Source of the DNA: Mesobacterium pallidum
Lineage (GTDB): Bacteria; Pseudomonadota; Alphaproteobacteria; Rhodobacterales; Rhodobacteraceae
NCBI RefSeq assembly: GCF_019966535.1
Contig: NZ_JAIMID010000007.1
Span: 183,913 to 247,912 of the forward strand
Direction of reading: 5' to 3'
DNA length: 64,000 bases
How positions within the stretch are numbered: the first letter of the stretch is position 1; each line of letters opens with the position of its first letter. The position numbers and the translations under genes were made by a program. The notes beneath the pieces were generated by a model, which was not told the DNA's origin, did no database searches, and saw only the letters and a list, made by a program, of their open reading frames with translations. Below are positions 9,034 to 18,748 of this stretch, piece after piece.

Positions 9034-10410
9034 ATGAAGGTCATCATCTGCGGAGCAGGTCAGGTCGGCTGGCAGATCGCCCGTCACCTGTCGGGCGAAC
9101 GCAACGACGTGACGGTCGTGGACAACAACCCCGACCTGGTGCGCCGGGCGACCGACACGCTTGACGTGCAGGGGATCGCGGGGTTCGCGAGCTACCCGGA
9201 CGTTCTGCAGCGCGCCGGCGCGCGCGATGCCGACATGATCATCGCCGCCACCCATTCGGACGAGGTGAACATGGTCACCTGCCAGGTGGCCCATTCGGTC
9301 TTTGCCATCCCGCGCAAGGTCGCGCGCCTGCGCTCGCGGTCCTATCTCGAGGCGATCTATTCCGACCTCTACCGCCGCGATCACATGCCGATCGACGTGG
9401 TGATCAGCCCCGAGCGCGAGGTCGCCCAGGCTGCGCTGGGGCGGCTGATGTCGCCGCAGGCCTTCGACACCGAGATGTTCCTGGACGGCAAGGCGCAGCT
9501 GATGGGGCTGCGGCTGGACGACCATTGCCCGGTGCTGAACACGCCGCTGCGGCAGCTGACCGACCTGTTTTCGACGCTGCGGTCCATCGTCGTCGGCGTG
9601 CGCCGCGACGGGCGGCTGTTCGCGCCCGAACCCGGCGACCAGCTATTCGCCGGCGACGATTGCTATTGCTTCGTGCATCACGAGGACGTGGACCGCACGC
9701 TCGACATCTTCGGCAAGTCGAAGAAGCGGACGGAACGGGTGGTGATCGTCGGCGGTGGCAACGTCGGCCTTGCCGTGGCGCAAGAGCTCGAGCGGCTGGA
9801 CCGCCGGGTCCGCGCCAAGGTGATCGAACTGGACCGCAAGGCGGCTGAACGCGCCGCCGATGCGCTGGAAAAGACCATCGTGCTGAACGGCGACGGGCTG
9901 GATGCCGCGCTGCTGAACGAGGCGGGGATCGAGCGGGCCGATGCCGTGCTTTGCCTGACCGACGACGACAAGACCAACATGCTGAGCGCCGTGCGCGCCA
10001 AGGCCGAAGGCTGTCCGATGGCGATTGCGCTCATCAACGACCCGTCGCTGCTGGCGTTGATGGGGCCGCTCGGCATCGACGCCCATATCAACCCGCGCGC
10101 CACCACCGTGAGTTCCATCCTGCGCCACATCCGCCACGGCCGGGTGCGCGGCGTCTATTCCATCGGCGATGCCGAGGCCGAGATGATCGAGGCCGAGGTG
10201 CTGTCGACCTCGCCCATGGCCGGGCGGCAGGTGCGCGACATCGACTTCCCCGAGGGTGTGCTGGTCGGCGGCGTGATGAAGGATGGCGTGGTCAAGAAGC
10301 CCACCGGCACGCTGCGCATCGACGAGGGCGACGTGGTCGCGCTGTTCGCCATGACCAAGGACGTGCCCGAAGTCGAGCGGCTGCTCCAGGTCTCCATCGA
10401 CTTTTTCTGA
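9034..10410 (+). CDS. trkA: Trk potassium uptake system regulatory subunit TrkA
   Basis: Peripheral NAD-binding subunit that gates TrkH-type potassium channels. It has the tandem RCK architecture of bacterial TrkA: the first Rossmann domain begins at residue 1 with GAGQVG (7-12), the second near 233 with VIVGGGNVGLAV, and each is followed by a TrkA-C domain (the last near 370-455). The 458-residue length is normal. It is followed after 2 bases by trkH, so the two subunits form an operon. The gene starts divergently from the CHAT gene across a gap of about 135 bases that should hold the promoter. Confidence 0.95.
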   Translation: MKVIICGAGQVGWQIARHLSGERNDVTVVDNNPDLVRRATDTLDVQGIAGFASYPDVLQRAGARDADMIIAATHSDEVNMVTCQVAHSVFAIPRKVARLRSRSYLEAIYSDLYRRDHMPIDVVISPEREVAQAALGRLMSPQAFDTEMFLDGKAQLMGLRLDDHCPVLNTPLRQLTDLFSTLRSIVVGVRRDGRLFAPEPGDQLFAGDDCYCFVHHEDVDRTLDIFGKSKKRTERVVIVGGGNVGLAVAQELERLDRRVRAKVIELDRKAAERAADALEKTIVLNGDGLDAALLNEAGIERADAVLCLTDDDKTNMLSAVRAKAEGCPMAIALINDPSLLALMGPLGIDAHINPRATTVSSILRHIRHGRVRGVYSIGDAEAEMIEAEVLSTSPMAGRQVRDIDFPEGVLVGGVMKDGVVKKPTGTLRIDEGDVVALFAMTKDVPEVERLLQVSIDFF

Positions 10411-10412
10411 CG

Positions 10413-11939
10413 ATGGTCGAGCGTCTTCTCAGGCTGCCGCTGTTCCTCATCCTGACCGGGATCACGGCGTTGTCGATGTATATCCCGGCGATCCATGCGC
10501 TGGTGCGGGAAACCCATGCCGAGGCGCGCAGTTTCTTCTACGCGGGCACGCTGGGGTTGATCCTGGTCGGGCTGGTGGCGCTGGCGCGCGGCATCCCGGT
10601 GAACCGCGAAAGCGGGCTGCGGCAGCTGCTGGCGCTGCTTTCGGCCTTTACGATCCTGCCGCTGATGATGGCGGTGCCATTCCACGACGCGCTGCGCAAT
10701 ACCACGTTCCTGAATGCCTATGTCGAGATGGTCAGCGCCTTCACCACCACCGGCATGCCGCTGTTCGACGATCCGAGCCGGATGTCGCCCGTGCTGCACC
10801 TGTGGCGCGCGCAGGTCGGCTGGATGGGCGGTCTGCTCATGTGGATCGCCGCCGCCGCGATCCTGGCGCCGCTGAACCTCGGCGGTTTCGAGGTGACGGC
10901 CAGCAACGAACCGGGGCAGGGCGCGATCCGCACCGCGCTGGAAAACCGCAAGCGGCGCGACCCGGTGGCGCGGCGGCTGGCGCGCACCTCGATGCATCTC
11001 GCGCCGATCTATGCCGGGCTGACGGTCGTCATGTGGGTCTGCCTGCTGATCCTGGGCGAGGAAAGCCATGTCGCGCTGAGCCATGCCATGTCGGTCATGG
11101 CCACGTCCGGCATCTCGCCGGTCGGGGGCATGGCGGGCAGCAATTCGGGGATCGCGGGCGAGGCGGTGATGTTCTGCTTCATGTTCTTCGCCCTGTCGCG
11201 GCTGACCTTCACCTCGGACACGATGACGACCGCGCGCACGGGCATGCTGAACGATCCGGAATTCCGCATGGGCATGGTCTTTGTCATCGGCGTCCCGCTG
11301 CTGCTGTTCCTGCGCCACTGGATCGCCGCCATCGACGTGGGAGAGGAAGAGAACCTGCTGGCCGGGCTGCGCGCGCTTTGGGGGTCGGTCTTTACCGTCC
11401 TGTCCTTCCTGTCGACCACCGGCTTTGTCAGCGTCGAATGGACCGAGGCGCAAAGCTGGTCGGGCCTCGGCACGCCCGGACTGATCCTGCTGGGCCTGTC
11501 GCTGATGGGCGGCGGGGTGGCGACCACGGCGGGCGGCGTGAAACTGCTGCGGGTCTATGCGCTTTACCTCAACGGCAAGCGCGAGATCGAGCGGCTGATC
11601 CACCCCTCCTCGGTCGGGCGCGCCTCCGAGGCGTCGCGGCGGCTGCGCCGGCAGGGCGCCTTCATCGCCTGGGTCTTCTTCATGCTCTTCGCGCTGTCGC
11701 TGACGCTGGTGTCGCTGGTGCTGTCCTTCCTGGGTGTCACCTTCGAACATGCCTTCACGCTTGCCATCGCCACGCTGTCGACCACCGGACCGCTGATCGC
11801 GGTCGCGCCTTTCGATCCGATCGACCTGGCCGCGTTCGGCCCCGAGGTGAAGCTGGTGCTCTGCGCGGCCATGGTGATCGGGCGGCTGGAAACCCTTGCC
11901 ATCATCGCGCTGTTCACCACCGATATCTGGCGCAGTTGA
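10413..11939 (+). CDS. trkH: Trk/Ktr potassium uptake transmembrane protein TrkH
   Basis: Potassium-translocating membrane subunit working with TrkA. The 508-residue sequence is hydrophobic, with about ten membrane segments. It shows the four degenerate selectivity-filter pore loops of this superfamily: TTTGMPLF, MATSGISPVGG, STTGFVSVEW and STTGPLIAVAP. The start is the ATG 2 bases after the trkA stop. The open frame extends far upstream, but that upstream part only overlaps trkA in another frame. Confidence 0.94.
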   Translation: MVERLLRLPLFLILTGITALSMYIPAIHALVRETHAEARSFFYAGTLGLILVGLVALARGIPVNRESGLRQLLALLSAFTILPLMMAVPFHDALRNTTFLNAYVEMVSAFTTTGMPLFDDPSRMSPVLHLWRAQVGWMGGLLMWIAAAAILAPLNLGGFEVTASNEPGQGAIRTALENRKRRDPVARRLARTSMHLAPIYAGLTVVMWVCLLILGEESHVALSHAMSVMATSGISPVGGMAGSNSGIAGEAVMFCFMFFALSRLTFTSDTMTTARTGMLNDPEFRMGMVFVIGVPLLLFLRHWIAAIDVGEEENLLAGLRALWGSVFTVLSFLSTTGFVSVEWTEAQSWSGLGTPGLILLGLSLMGGGVATTAGGVKLLRVYALYLNGKREIERLIHPSSVGRASEASRRLRRQGAFIAWVFFMLFALSLTLVSLVLSFLGVTFEHAFTLAIATLSTTGPLIAVAPFDPIDLAAFGPEVKLVLCAAMVIGRLETLAIIALFTTDIWRS

Positions 11940-12077
11940 CGCAGGCGTCACGCATGCGCCACAGCAGTGCGCTGGCGGATTTTTGGGCTGGTAAGTCGTT
12001 CTGTCTACCGACATACTCGGGTCAACGAGGGAGGGGTCCGAACGGGCCTCGGCAAGAACAAAAGCAAGTGAGACGAC

Positions 12078-12320
12078 ATGGCTTCCGACCGGCAAAACCT
12101 CCAGGACGCATTCCTGAACCACGTTCGCAAAACCAAGGTTCCGGTGACGATGTTCCTTGTGAACGGCGTCAAGCTGCAGGGGGTCATCACCTGGTTCGAC
12201 AACTTCTGCGTGCTGCTGCGCCGGGATGGCCAAAGCCAGCTGGTCTACAAGCACGCCGTGTCGACGATCATGCCCTCGCAGCCGATAAACCTTTACGACG
12301 GCGGCGGCGAAGGCGAATAA
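12078..12320 (+). CDS. hfq: RNA chaperone Hfq
   Basis: Hexameric Sm-like RNA chaperone that pairs small RNAs with mRNAs. Its 80 residues match the compact alphaproteobacterial Hfq: Sm1 region [20 protein letters not shown], then [16 protein letters not shown], and the Sm2 signature [10 protein letters not shown]. The C-terminal tail is very short and acidic/glycine-rich. It stands upstream of hflX, the common hfq-hflX arrangement. A hairpin after the stop may separate part of its transcription from hflX. Confidence 0.97.
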   Translation: MASDRQNLQDAFLNHVRKTKVPVTMFLVNGVKLQGVITWFDNFCVLLRRDGQSQLVYKHAVSTIMPSQPINLYDGGGEGE

Positions 12321-12347
12321 GCCAACGCCCATCGCGACGTGACCGAA

Positions 12348-12374
12348 GGGGTGCCTGGCCAAGGCGCCCCGTTT
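12348..12374 (+). terminator. Hairpin after hfq, possible terminator
   Basis: A nine-base-pair stem (GGGGTGCCT with AGGCGCCCC, one G-T pair) with a five-base loop is followed by GTTTCG. The T-run is weak, so it may only attenuate read-through into hflX. Confidence 0.45.
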
Positions 12375-12460
12375 CGCGTGGCGGCATTTGATTTGGCCGG
12401 GCCAAGCGCCTATCTAGGCTGGGCCGCCCGCCGGGCGGGGCCCGTCCTTGCAGGAACCGA

Positions 12461-13735
12461 ATGGAAAACATCGAGACCCATATCACCATCGCCTGGGTGC
12501 TGCACCCCGAGATGAAATCCGACCAGGATCGCCGCAGCGCCGGCCCCGCGCTGGAAGAGGCGGTGGCCCTGGCCGCCGCGCTGCCGAATCTCGAGGTCGC
12601 GGGGTCCGAGATCGTGCCGGTGCGCCGGGCCGAGCCCGCGACGCTGTTCGGGTCGGGCAAGGTCGAGGAGCTGAAGGCGCGCATGAAGGCCGCCGAGGTG
12701 GAACTGGTGCTGATCGACGGCCCGGTGAGCCCGGTGCAGCAGCGCAACCTGGAAAAGACCTGGGGGGTCAAGATCCTTGACCGGACGGGGCTGATTCTCG
12801 AGATCTTCAGCGACCGCGCGGCGACGCGCGAGGGCGTGTTGCAGGTCGAGATGGCGGCGCTGGCCTACCAGCGCACGCGGCTGGTGCGGGCCTGGACCCA
12901 CCTCGAGCGACAGCGCGGCGGGCTTGGCTTCGTGGGCGGCCCCGGCGAGACGCAGATCGAGGCCGACCGCCGCGCCATCGACGAACAGCTCGTGCGGCTG
13001 CGGCGCCAACTCGACAAGGTGGTCAAGACGCGCGAGCTGCACCGCACCGCCCGCGCCAAGGTGCCGTTCCCTATCGTCGCGTTGGTGGGCTATACCAACG
13101 CGGGCAAGTCGACCCTCTTCAACCGGCTCACGGGCGCCGAGGTGCTGGTCAAGGACATGCTTTTCGCCACGCTCGATCCGACCATGCGCGGGGTGCGGCT
13201 GGGCAACGGGCTGGACGTGATCCTTTCCGACACCGTGGGTTTCATTTCGGACCTGCCGACCGAGCTGGTCGCCGCCTTCCGCGCCACGCTCGAAGAGGTG
13301 CTGGCGGCCGATCTGGTTCTGCATGTGCGCGACATCTCCCATGCCGAGACCGAGGAGCAGGCGGCCGATGTGCGCGAGATCCTGACCGGGCTCGGCTTCG
13401 GTAACGACGTGCCGCTGATCGAGGTCTGGAACAAGACCGACCGCCTGCCGGGCGACCGCGCCGAGGCGCTGCACACCCAGGCCGAGCGGACCGACGATAC
13501 CGTCACCGTCAGCGCCATCACCGGCGCCGGGATGGAGCGGCTCTTGGACATGATCGCCTATGCGCTGGAGGGCGAGCGGCACCACGCCACGCTGCACCTG
13601 CCGTTCTCGGACGGGCGCAAACGCGCCTGGCTGCACGCCCAGGGGATCGTCGAACACGAGGTGCAGGAGGAGCGGGGGTTCGATCTGACCGTGCGCTGGA
13701 CCGCCAAGCAGGAGCAGCGCTACCGGGAGCTGTGA
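12461..13735 (+). CDS. hflX: Ribosome-associated GTPase HflX
   Basis: Translation-factor-class GTPase that binds the 50S subunit and rescues or splits stalled ribosomes. The N-terminal HflX domain (about 1-200) includes LFGSGKVEE and the diagnostic GGLGFVGGPGETQIEADRR. The G domain has P-loop GYTNAGKST (about 209-217), G3 DTVGF (near 258) and G4 NKTD (near 324). Length of 424 residues is normal. A long antisense frame exists but has no family features. Palindromic repeats begin immediately after the stop. Confidence 0.95.
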   Translation: MENIETHITIAWVLHPEMKSDQDRRSAGPALEEAVALAAALPNLEVAGSEIVPVRRAEPATLFGSGKVEELKARMKAAEVELVLIDGPVSPVQQRNLEKTWGVKILDRTGLILEIFSDRAATREGVLQVEMAALAYQRTRLVRAWTHLERQRGGLGFVGGPGETQIEADRRAIDEQLVRLRRQLDKVVKTRELHRTARAKVPFPIVALVGYTNAGKSTLFNRLTGAEVLVKDMLFATLDPTMRGVRLGNGLDVILSDTVGFISDLPTELVAAFRATLEEVLAADLVLHVRDISHAETEEQAADVREILTGLGFGNDVPLIEVWNKTDRLPGDRAEALHTQAERTDDTVTVSAITGAGMERLLDMIAYALEGERHHATLHLPFSDGRKRAWLHAQGIVEHEVQEERGFDLTVRWTAKQEQRYREL

Positions 13736-13741
13736 GGGGGA

Positions 13742-14008
13742 GGTGGGGTGAAACCCCACCCTACACCGACTGCCGCGCGTTGCGAGGGCAGGGATGGTGC
13801 GGTGAAACTCCATCCTTCACATACGTGCGCAGCTCAGCGATAAGGTGGGGTTTCGCCACACCTTGACCCGGCCGTTGCCACCCCTGCGTAGGGTGGGGTT
13901 TCACCCCACCGCTGCCCGGCGGCTGTCATCTCTCCGTAGGGTGGGGTTCCACCCCACCATTGCCCCGCCGGCGGAGCGTCCACCGTCGGGTGGGGTTCCA
14001 CCCCACCA
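13742..14008. repeat. Six palindromic repeats with a ~49-bp period
   Basis: Six copies of a palindrome related to GGGTGGGGTTTCACCCCACC start at about 13742, 13793, 13842, 13888, 13936 and 13985. Copies 2 and 3 have decayed. The 25-base intervals resemble one another (for example CCCGGCGGCTGTCATC against CCCGGCCGTTGCCACC), so this is a degenerate tandem array of a unit of about 49 bp, each able to form a hairpin. It fills the whole gap between hflX and the convergent penicillin-acylase gene and may act in transcription termination. No protein is encoded. Confidence 0.85.
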
Positions 14009-14017
14009 TCGCCCGGC

Positions 14018-16486
14018 CTACTCCGGCACCAGCCACATCTCGCCCACGGCCCCGGCGCGCGCGAGGTCCGGGTCGAGCGACATCGGCACGTATTCCCCGC
14101 GCCGCCACAGCTGCCCGAGATTGTCGTAATGGCGCGACAGGAAATGCCCCGACTGCCCGGTCGAGATGACGAAGACCGACGAATCCGGGTCGGCGAAGTC
14201 GTAGACCCCGCGATAGCCCGCGCCATGCACGTTCTCGAACGGGTTCGGCCCCTCGCCGCGACTGACCCCGCGCAGCAGTGTGAAATCGCCGCCCGAGGTG
14301 CTTTGCCGGATGTTCACGAAGTACCGCAGCAGCGGCACCTTGCCCAGAACCGGGTGGTCATGGGTCGCCTGGTGCGCATCGCCCCAGCGCAACGAATCCA
14401 GCCGGGTGCCATAGGTCTCGTCGATCCAGACCAGCGCATCGTCCAGCGCGAGCCGCGCGATGTCGGTGCAGGTCTCGACCGGTGCCGACTGGATCACGTC
14501 GCACCAGACCGCCGCGCCCTCTACGTCGCGGTAGACCCGCTCGATGAAGAGCGGCTCGACATGGGTGAACTCGTCCGCCAGCGGGCCGATCTCGTCGCGG
14601 ATCAGCCGCTCTTGCAGGGCGCGCATCCAGGCGGCGTAGATCAGCGGCTCGGGCATGTGCTCGTTCATCTCGCCGTTCCAGTCGGCCAGCAGCGCCAGCG
14701 CCTCCTGCCGGCGGCGGGCGGGGGTGCCGTCGGGCGCGGCCTCGCCGGTGAACCACAGGTCGGCGCCCACCAGCGGCAGCAGCGACCGGGCGGCGAAACT
14801 GACCGTGTCCAGCTGCGTTTCGATGAAGGAATTCCGCGTATGCACCTGCCGCGACTGCATCAGCCGCTGCCAGCGCCGCACCCGCTGGGTGTCGCCCCAG
14901 TGGAAGGACAGGTGCAGCGGGTAGGGGCGGTCGACCACCTTGTTGTTGGTATTGCCGACGATGCCGCCCAGCGGCTCGATGAACTCGGGGTTGGCGGAAT
15001 AGGGGAACGCCCCGTCCCAGCGGTTGGCGGCATTGGCACCCAGCGACGGCACGCGGCCCAGCCCCTGCTTGCCATCCGCCCGGCGCGGCATCCGCCCGAT
15101 GGTCTTGAGCGCGATGCGCGTCTCGTCCGCCACGGTCAGGTTCATCGCGGGCGCCACGAAATCGGCCCCGGCGTTCAGCGCGCCGTCGATGCTGCTGGCC
15201 TGCATCAGGTTGAACGCGGCCGTGTAGGACGCATCGCCATCCACCAGCGCCGTCCACCCCAGCGCCGCGACGTGGCCGCGCGGCGTGATCTCGCCCAGCC
15301 GCCATTCGGTGCCGGGCAGCACCGGGCCATTGTCGGTCCAGCGCAGGGTGACGGTAATGGGCGCACTTTCGCGGATCTCGATGATCGAGCGGCGGGTGGT
15401 GAAGCGCTTCCAGCCTGTGGGCGTGCGGTATTCTTCGGGGTTTTCGGGGTTCACCTCTTCGATGAACACGTCCTGGTCGTCGAGATAGGCCGAGGTGAGG
15501 CCCCAGCCCAGCCGCTCGGACCGGCCGGTCAGGATCACCGGCAGGCCCGGGATGGTGCCGCCGATCACGCCGCCGCCCTGCAGTTCGATCCGGGCGAGGT
15601 ACCAGATCGACGGGGCCGAAAAGCCCAAGTGAGGGTCATTGGCCAAGAGCGTGCCGCCGGCGGCCGAGCGGGCCGGGGCCGCGGCCCAGGCGTTCGAGGC
15701 GCCCTGCATGCCGGGCCCCGGCACCGGGTCAAGCGCCCCGCGATGGCCGCGGGGCAGGCTGGCGAGGCGATGCTGCATCTCGCCCGGCACCAGTTCGGCG
15801 TATTCGGGCAGGGCGGCGACACCGGGGCCGGGCGACTCGGGCAGGATGTCGCGCAGCCGGGCGTCGTCGGGCAAGAGCAGCGACAGGCGCGCGCGCAGAA
15901 CCTCCTGGTCGACATGGCCGGCCATCTGCAGCGCCATCAGCTTGATGATGGCCAGCGAATCCGCCGGCTGCCAGGGCGCCATCGGCTGGTTGAAGAGGAA
16001 CAGCTCCGGCGCGCCGCGGCCCAGGCTGTCGCGGTTGATCTCGGCGATCCGCGCGTTGATGCCGCGCGCATAGGCGGTCAGCGCCGCCATCGCCTCGGGC
16101 GACTGGGCCGAAACCGACCGCTGCGCATGGCCGTAAAGATCGAGCCGCCGCAGCAGCTTGTCCGTCTCGACCGTCCGGGTGCCGAAGACCTCGGACAGGC
16201 GCCCCTGCACCGTGCGCCGCAGCACGATCATCTGCCACAGCCGGTCCGTCGCATGGGCATAGCCGAGGCCAAAGAACACGTCTGCGTCGCTTTGCCCGAA
16301 AATATGCGGCACGTTGGCATTGTCGCGGACGATCTCGACCTCGGCGCCAAGGCCCGGCAGCGCGACCGTCCGGTTGTAGTCGGGCAGCGAGCGCGAGGCG
16401 AGGTAATAGACCGTCGCGACCCCCAGGACGACCAGCACCAGCGCAAGCGAGACCAGCCGCACGAGCCAGCGGAAGATCAGGGCCAT
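14018..16486 (-). CDS. Penicillin acylase family (Ntn-hydrolase) protein
   Basis: Ntn-hydrolase precursor of 822 residues. An N-terminal membrane segment (residues 5-30, LVRLVSLALVLVVLGVAT) suggests export or anchoring. The small-subunit part includes RDNANVPHIFGQSDAD and GYAHATDRLWQM. The autocatalytic nucleophile is Ser264 in GASNAW, the expected first residue of the mature beta chain, followed by LLANDPHLGF. The family includes penicillin G acylases and acyl-homoserine-lactone acylases, and the true substrate cannot be told. The start chosen is ATG 16486; an upstream in-frame start at 16537 would add 17 polar residues before the membrane segment. It is divergent from prfA. Confidence 0.9.
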   Translation of the reverse strand: MALIFRWLVRLVSLALVLVVLGVATVYYLASRSLPDYNRTVALPGLGAEVEIVRDNANVPHIFGQSDADVFFGLGYAHATDRLWQMIVLRRTVQGRLSEVFGTRTVETDKLLRRLDLYGHAQRSVSAQSPEAMAALTAYARGINARIAEINRDSLGRGAPELFLFNQPMAPWQPADSLAIIKLMALQMAGHVDQEVLRARLSLLLPDDARLRDILPESPGPGVAALPEYAELVPGEMQHRLASLPRGHRGALDPVPGPGMQGASNAWAAAPARSAAGGTLLANDPHLGFSAPSIWYLARIELQGGGVIGGTIPGLPVILTGRSERLGWGLTSAYLDDQDVFIEEVNPENPEEYRTPTGWKRFTTRRSIIEIRESAPITVTLRWTDNGPVLPGTEWRLGEITPRGHVAALGWTALVDGDASYTAAFNLMQASSIDGALNAGADFVAPAMNLTVADETRIALKTIGRMPRRADGKQGLGRVPSLGANAANRWDGAFPYSANPEFIEPLGGIVGNTNNKVVDRPYPLHLSFHWGDTQRVRRWQRLMQSRQVHTRNSFIETQLDTVSFAARSLLPLVGADLWFTGEAAPDGTPARRRQEALALLADWNGEMNEHMPEPLIYAAWMRALQERLIRDEIGPLADEFTHVEPLFIERVYRDVEGAAVWCDVIQSAPVETCTDIARLALDDALVWIDETYGTRLDSLRWGDAHQATHDHPVLGKVPLLRYFVNIRQSTSGGDFTLLRGVSRGEGPNPFENVHGAGYRGVYDFADPDSSVFVISTGQSGHFLSRHYDNLGQLWRRGEYVPMSLDPDLARAGAVGEMWLVPE

Positions 16487-16619
16487 GGTCGTCTCCGTTC
16501 TGCGCCTTTGCCCGGCGGTTGGCGTTTGTCCTAGCAAAAAGGGCGCGGTGTCTCAAACGGCTTTTGCGGCCGGATCGCGGCATCTTGACGGGTGAGCGCG
16601 GATCGGGGACACAGCCCGG

Positions 16620-17675
16620 ATGGTGCCCGAAGAGAAACTTGACCGGATCGTGGACCGTTTCCAGTACCTGGAAGCGAAGATGAATGACGTCTCGGGCGCC
16701 GGCGAGATCGCCGAGCTTGCGCGGGAATATGCCGGGCTGAAGCCGGTGGTGGACCAGATTGCCGCCTATCGGCAATTGCTGTCGGACATGGCCGAAGCGC
16801 AGGAGATGCTCTCGGACCCCGAGATGAAGGCGCTGGCCGAGGAAGAGCTGCCCAGCCTCAAGGCGCGCCTGCCGGGGATGGAAAAGGCGTTGCAGATCGC
16901 GCTGTTGCCCAAGGACGCGGCGGATGTGCGCCCGGCGATGATCGAGATCCGGCCGGGGACGGGCGGGGAGGAGGCGGCGCTCTTTGCGGGCGATCTTCTG
17001 CGCATGTACCAGCGCTATTGCGAGGCGCGCGGCTGGAAATTCGAGATCGTCGAGGAAAGCCAGACCGAGCTGGGCGGCATCAAGGAAGTCGTGGCCCATG
17101 TGACCGGCGAAAACGTCTTTGCACGGCTCAAGTACGAATCCGGCGTGCACCGCGTCCAGCGCGTGCCCGAAACGGAATCGGGCGGGCGCATCCATACCTC
17201 GGCCGCCACGGTCGCCGTGCTGCCCGAGGCGCAGGAGGTCGACATCCAGATCGACCCGAACGACCTGCGGATCGACACGATGCGCAGCTCGGGCGCGGGC
17301 GGGCAGCACGTGAACACGACCGACTCGGCCGTGCGGATCACCCACCTGCCCAGCGGAATCGTGGTGACAAGCTCCGAGAAATCCCAGCACCGCAACCGCG
17401 AGATCGCCATGCAGGTGCTGCGCGCGCGGCTTTATGATGCCGAGCGGCAGAAGGCCCACGACGAACGCTCTGCCGCGCGCAAGGGGCAGGTCGGGTCCGG
17501 CGATCGCAGCGAACGCATCCGGACGTACAACTTTCCCCAGGGCCGCCTGACCGATCACCGCATCGGATTGACGATTTATAAACTCGATCAGGTCATGCAG
17601 GGAGACCTGGACGAGGTGATCGACGCGCTGACCGCGGATGCACAGGCGGCGTTGATGGCGGAGATGGGGACATGA
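16620..17675 (+). CDS. prfA: Peptide chain release factor 1
   Basis: Class I release factor reading UAA and UAG. The 351-residue protein has the peptidyl-hydrolysis motif GGQ at 227-229 ([10 protein letters not shown]), which is methylated by PrmC encoded next. The codon-recognition domain lies upstream of it, and the stretch [14 protein letters not shown] is typical of RF1. A GGGGA lies about 11 bases before the ATG; GTG 16623 is a possible alternative. The stop overlaps the prmC start by 4 bases. Confidence 0.96.
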   Translation: MVPEEKLDRIVDRFQYLEAKMNDVSGAGEIAELAREYAGLKPVVDQIAAYRQLLSDMAEAQEMLSDPEMKALAEEELPSLKARLPGMEKALQIALLPKDAADVRPAMIEIRPGTGGEEAALFAGDLLRMYQRYCEARGWKFEIVEESQTELGGIKEVVAHVTGENVFARLKYESGVHRVQRVPETESGGRIHTSAATVAVLPEAQEVDIQIDPNDLRIDTMRSSGAGGQHVNTTDSAVRITHLPSGIVVTSSEKSQHRNREIAMQVLRARLYDAERQKAHDERSAARKGQVGSGDRSERIRTYNFPQGRLTDHRIGLTIYKLDQVMQGDLDEVIDALTADAQAALMAEMGT

Positions 17676-18505
17676 CCGCAGCTCAGGCGCTGCAACAGGC
17701 GATCGCGCGGCTGCGCGCCGCCGGCGTGACCGAAGCCGCGCGCGATGCGCGCCGGCTGCTGGCCCATGCCGCCCGGATCGAGGCCAGCCGCGTCGCGCTC
17801 ATCGCCCCCGACGAGCTGACCGAGGACGTGGTGGGCAATTTCGAACGGCTGGTGGCGGCCCGGGCCGCCCGCACGCCCGTGTCGCAACTGGTCGGAGAGC
17901 GCGAGTTCTACGGGCGCAAGTTCCTGGTGAACGAACAGGTGCTGGACCCGCGCCCCGAAACCGAGCTGCTGATCGAATGCGCCCTGGCTGAACCCTTCGA
18001 GCAGGTGCTGGACCTGGGCACCGGCTCGGGCTGCATCCTCGTGACCTTGCTGGCCGAGGAGCCCGCCGCGCGCGGCATCGGCATCGACCTGTCGGGCGAC
18101 GCTCTGCTGGTGGCATCCGCCAACGCGATCCGCAACGGCGTGCAGGCGCGGGTGGATTTCCGGCAATCGGACTGGTTCGCGCAGGTCTCGGGTCAATTCG
18201 ACCTGATCGTGGCGAACCCGCCCTATATCGCCCTTGGCGAGATGCCGGGCCTCGCCCCCGAGGTGCGCGACCACGAACCGCGCCTTGCCCTCACGGACGA
18301 GGGCGATGGCCTTTCCGCCTATCGCACGATCCTGGCCGAGGCGCCGCGCCACCTGGTCCCCGGCGGCCGGCTGGTGGTCGAGATCGGGGCGACCCAGGGC
18401 GATGCCGTCGCGGCCATGTTCCACCGGGCGCGGCTGGGCCGGGTGGTGATCCTGCCCGACCTTTCGGGCCATGATCGGGTGGTTTGCGGCCGCGCGCCGC
18501 TCTGA
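17672..18505 (+). CDS. prmC: Release factor glutamine methyltransferase PrmC
   Basis: SAM-dependent methyltransferase that methylates the GGQ glutamine of release factors. Its 277 residues comprise an N-terminal helical domain (about 1-80) and a Rossmann methyltransferase domain with DLGTGSGCI (about 112-120) and the substrate-glutamine motif NPPY at 182-185. It overlaps prfA by 4 bases, so enzyme and substrate are produced together, the usual arrangement. Confidence 0.95.
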   Translation: MTAAQALQQAIARLRAAGVTEAARDARRLLAHAARIEASRVALIAPDELTEDVVGNFERLVAARAARTPVSQLVGEREFYGRKFLVNEQVLDPRPETELLIECALAEPFEQVLDLGTGSGCILVTLLAEEPAARGIGIDLSGDALLVASANAIRNGVQARVDFRQSDWFAQVSGQFDLIVANPPYIALGEMPGLAPEVRDHEPRLALTDEGDGLSAYRTILAEAPRHLVPGGRLVVEIGATQGDAVAAMFHRARLGRVVILPDLSGHDRVVCGRAPL

Positions 18506-18748
18506 CCCTGTGGACAACCGGGGCTTATCGGCGGAAAACCGTTAAAATCCGCATCGGTTCCGGGAAAATGCGCACAATCCGCTTGTAATGAAGCCCGTGA
18601 CGTGTTTTCTGAAACCTGTCGATACGGTGGATGCCTTTGGGCGGTCCCGTTCGACGCCAAGCCACAAATATCGGGATCCGAAACAGGCGATGGCGCTCAA
18701 CGCGCAACTCGGGTCCAAACGGACAGTCAAGGCTGGATAGCTGAACGC

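Noticed and set aside
13742..14008. Possible CRISPR array
   Set aside because: Repeat length and spacing look similar, but the repeats are imperfect palindromes, some decayed, and the 25-base intervals resemble one another; no cas genes are in the window.
18508..18520. Single DnaA-box-like TGTGGACAA after prmC
   Set aside because: One mismatch to consensus, no cluster of boxes, no AT-rich element and no replication genes nearby.
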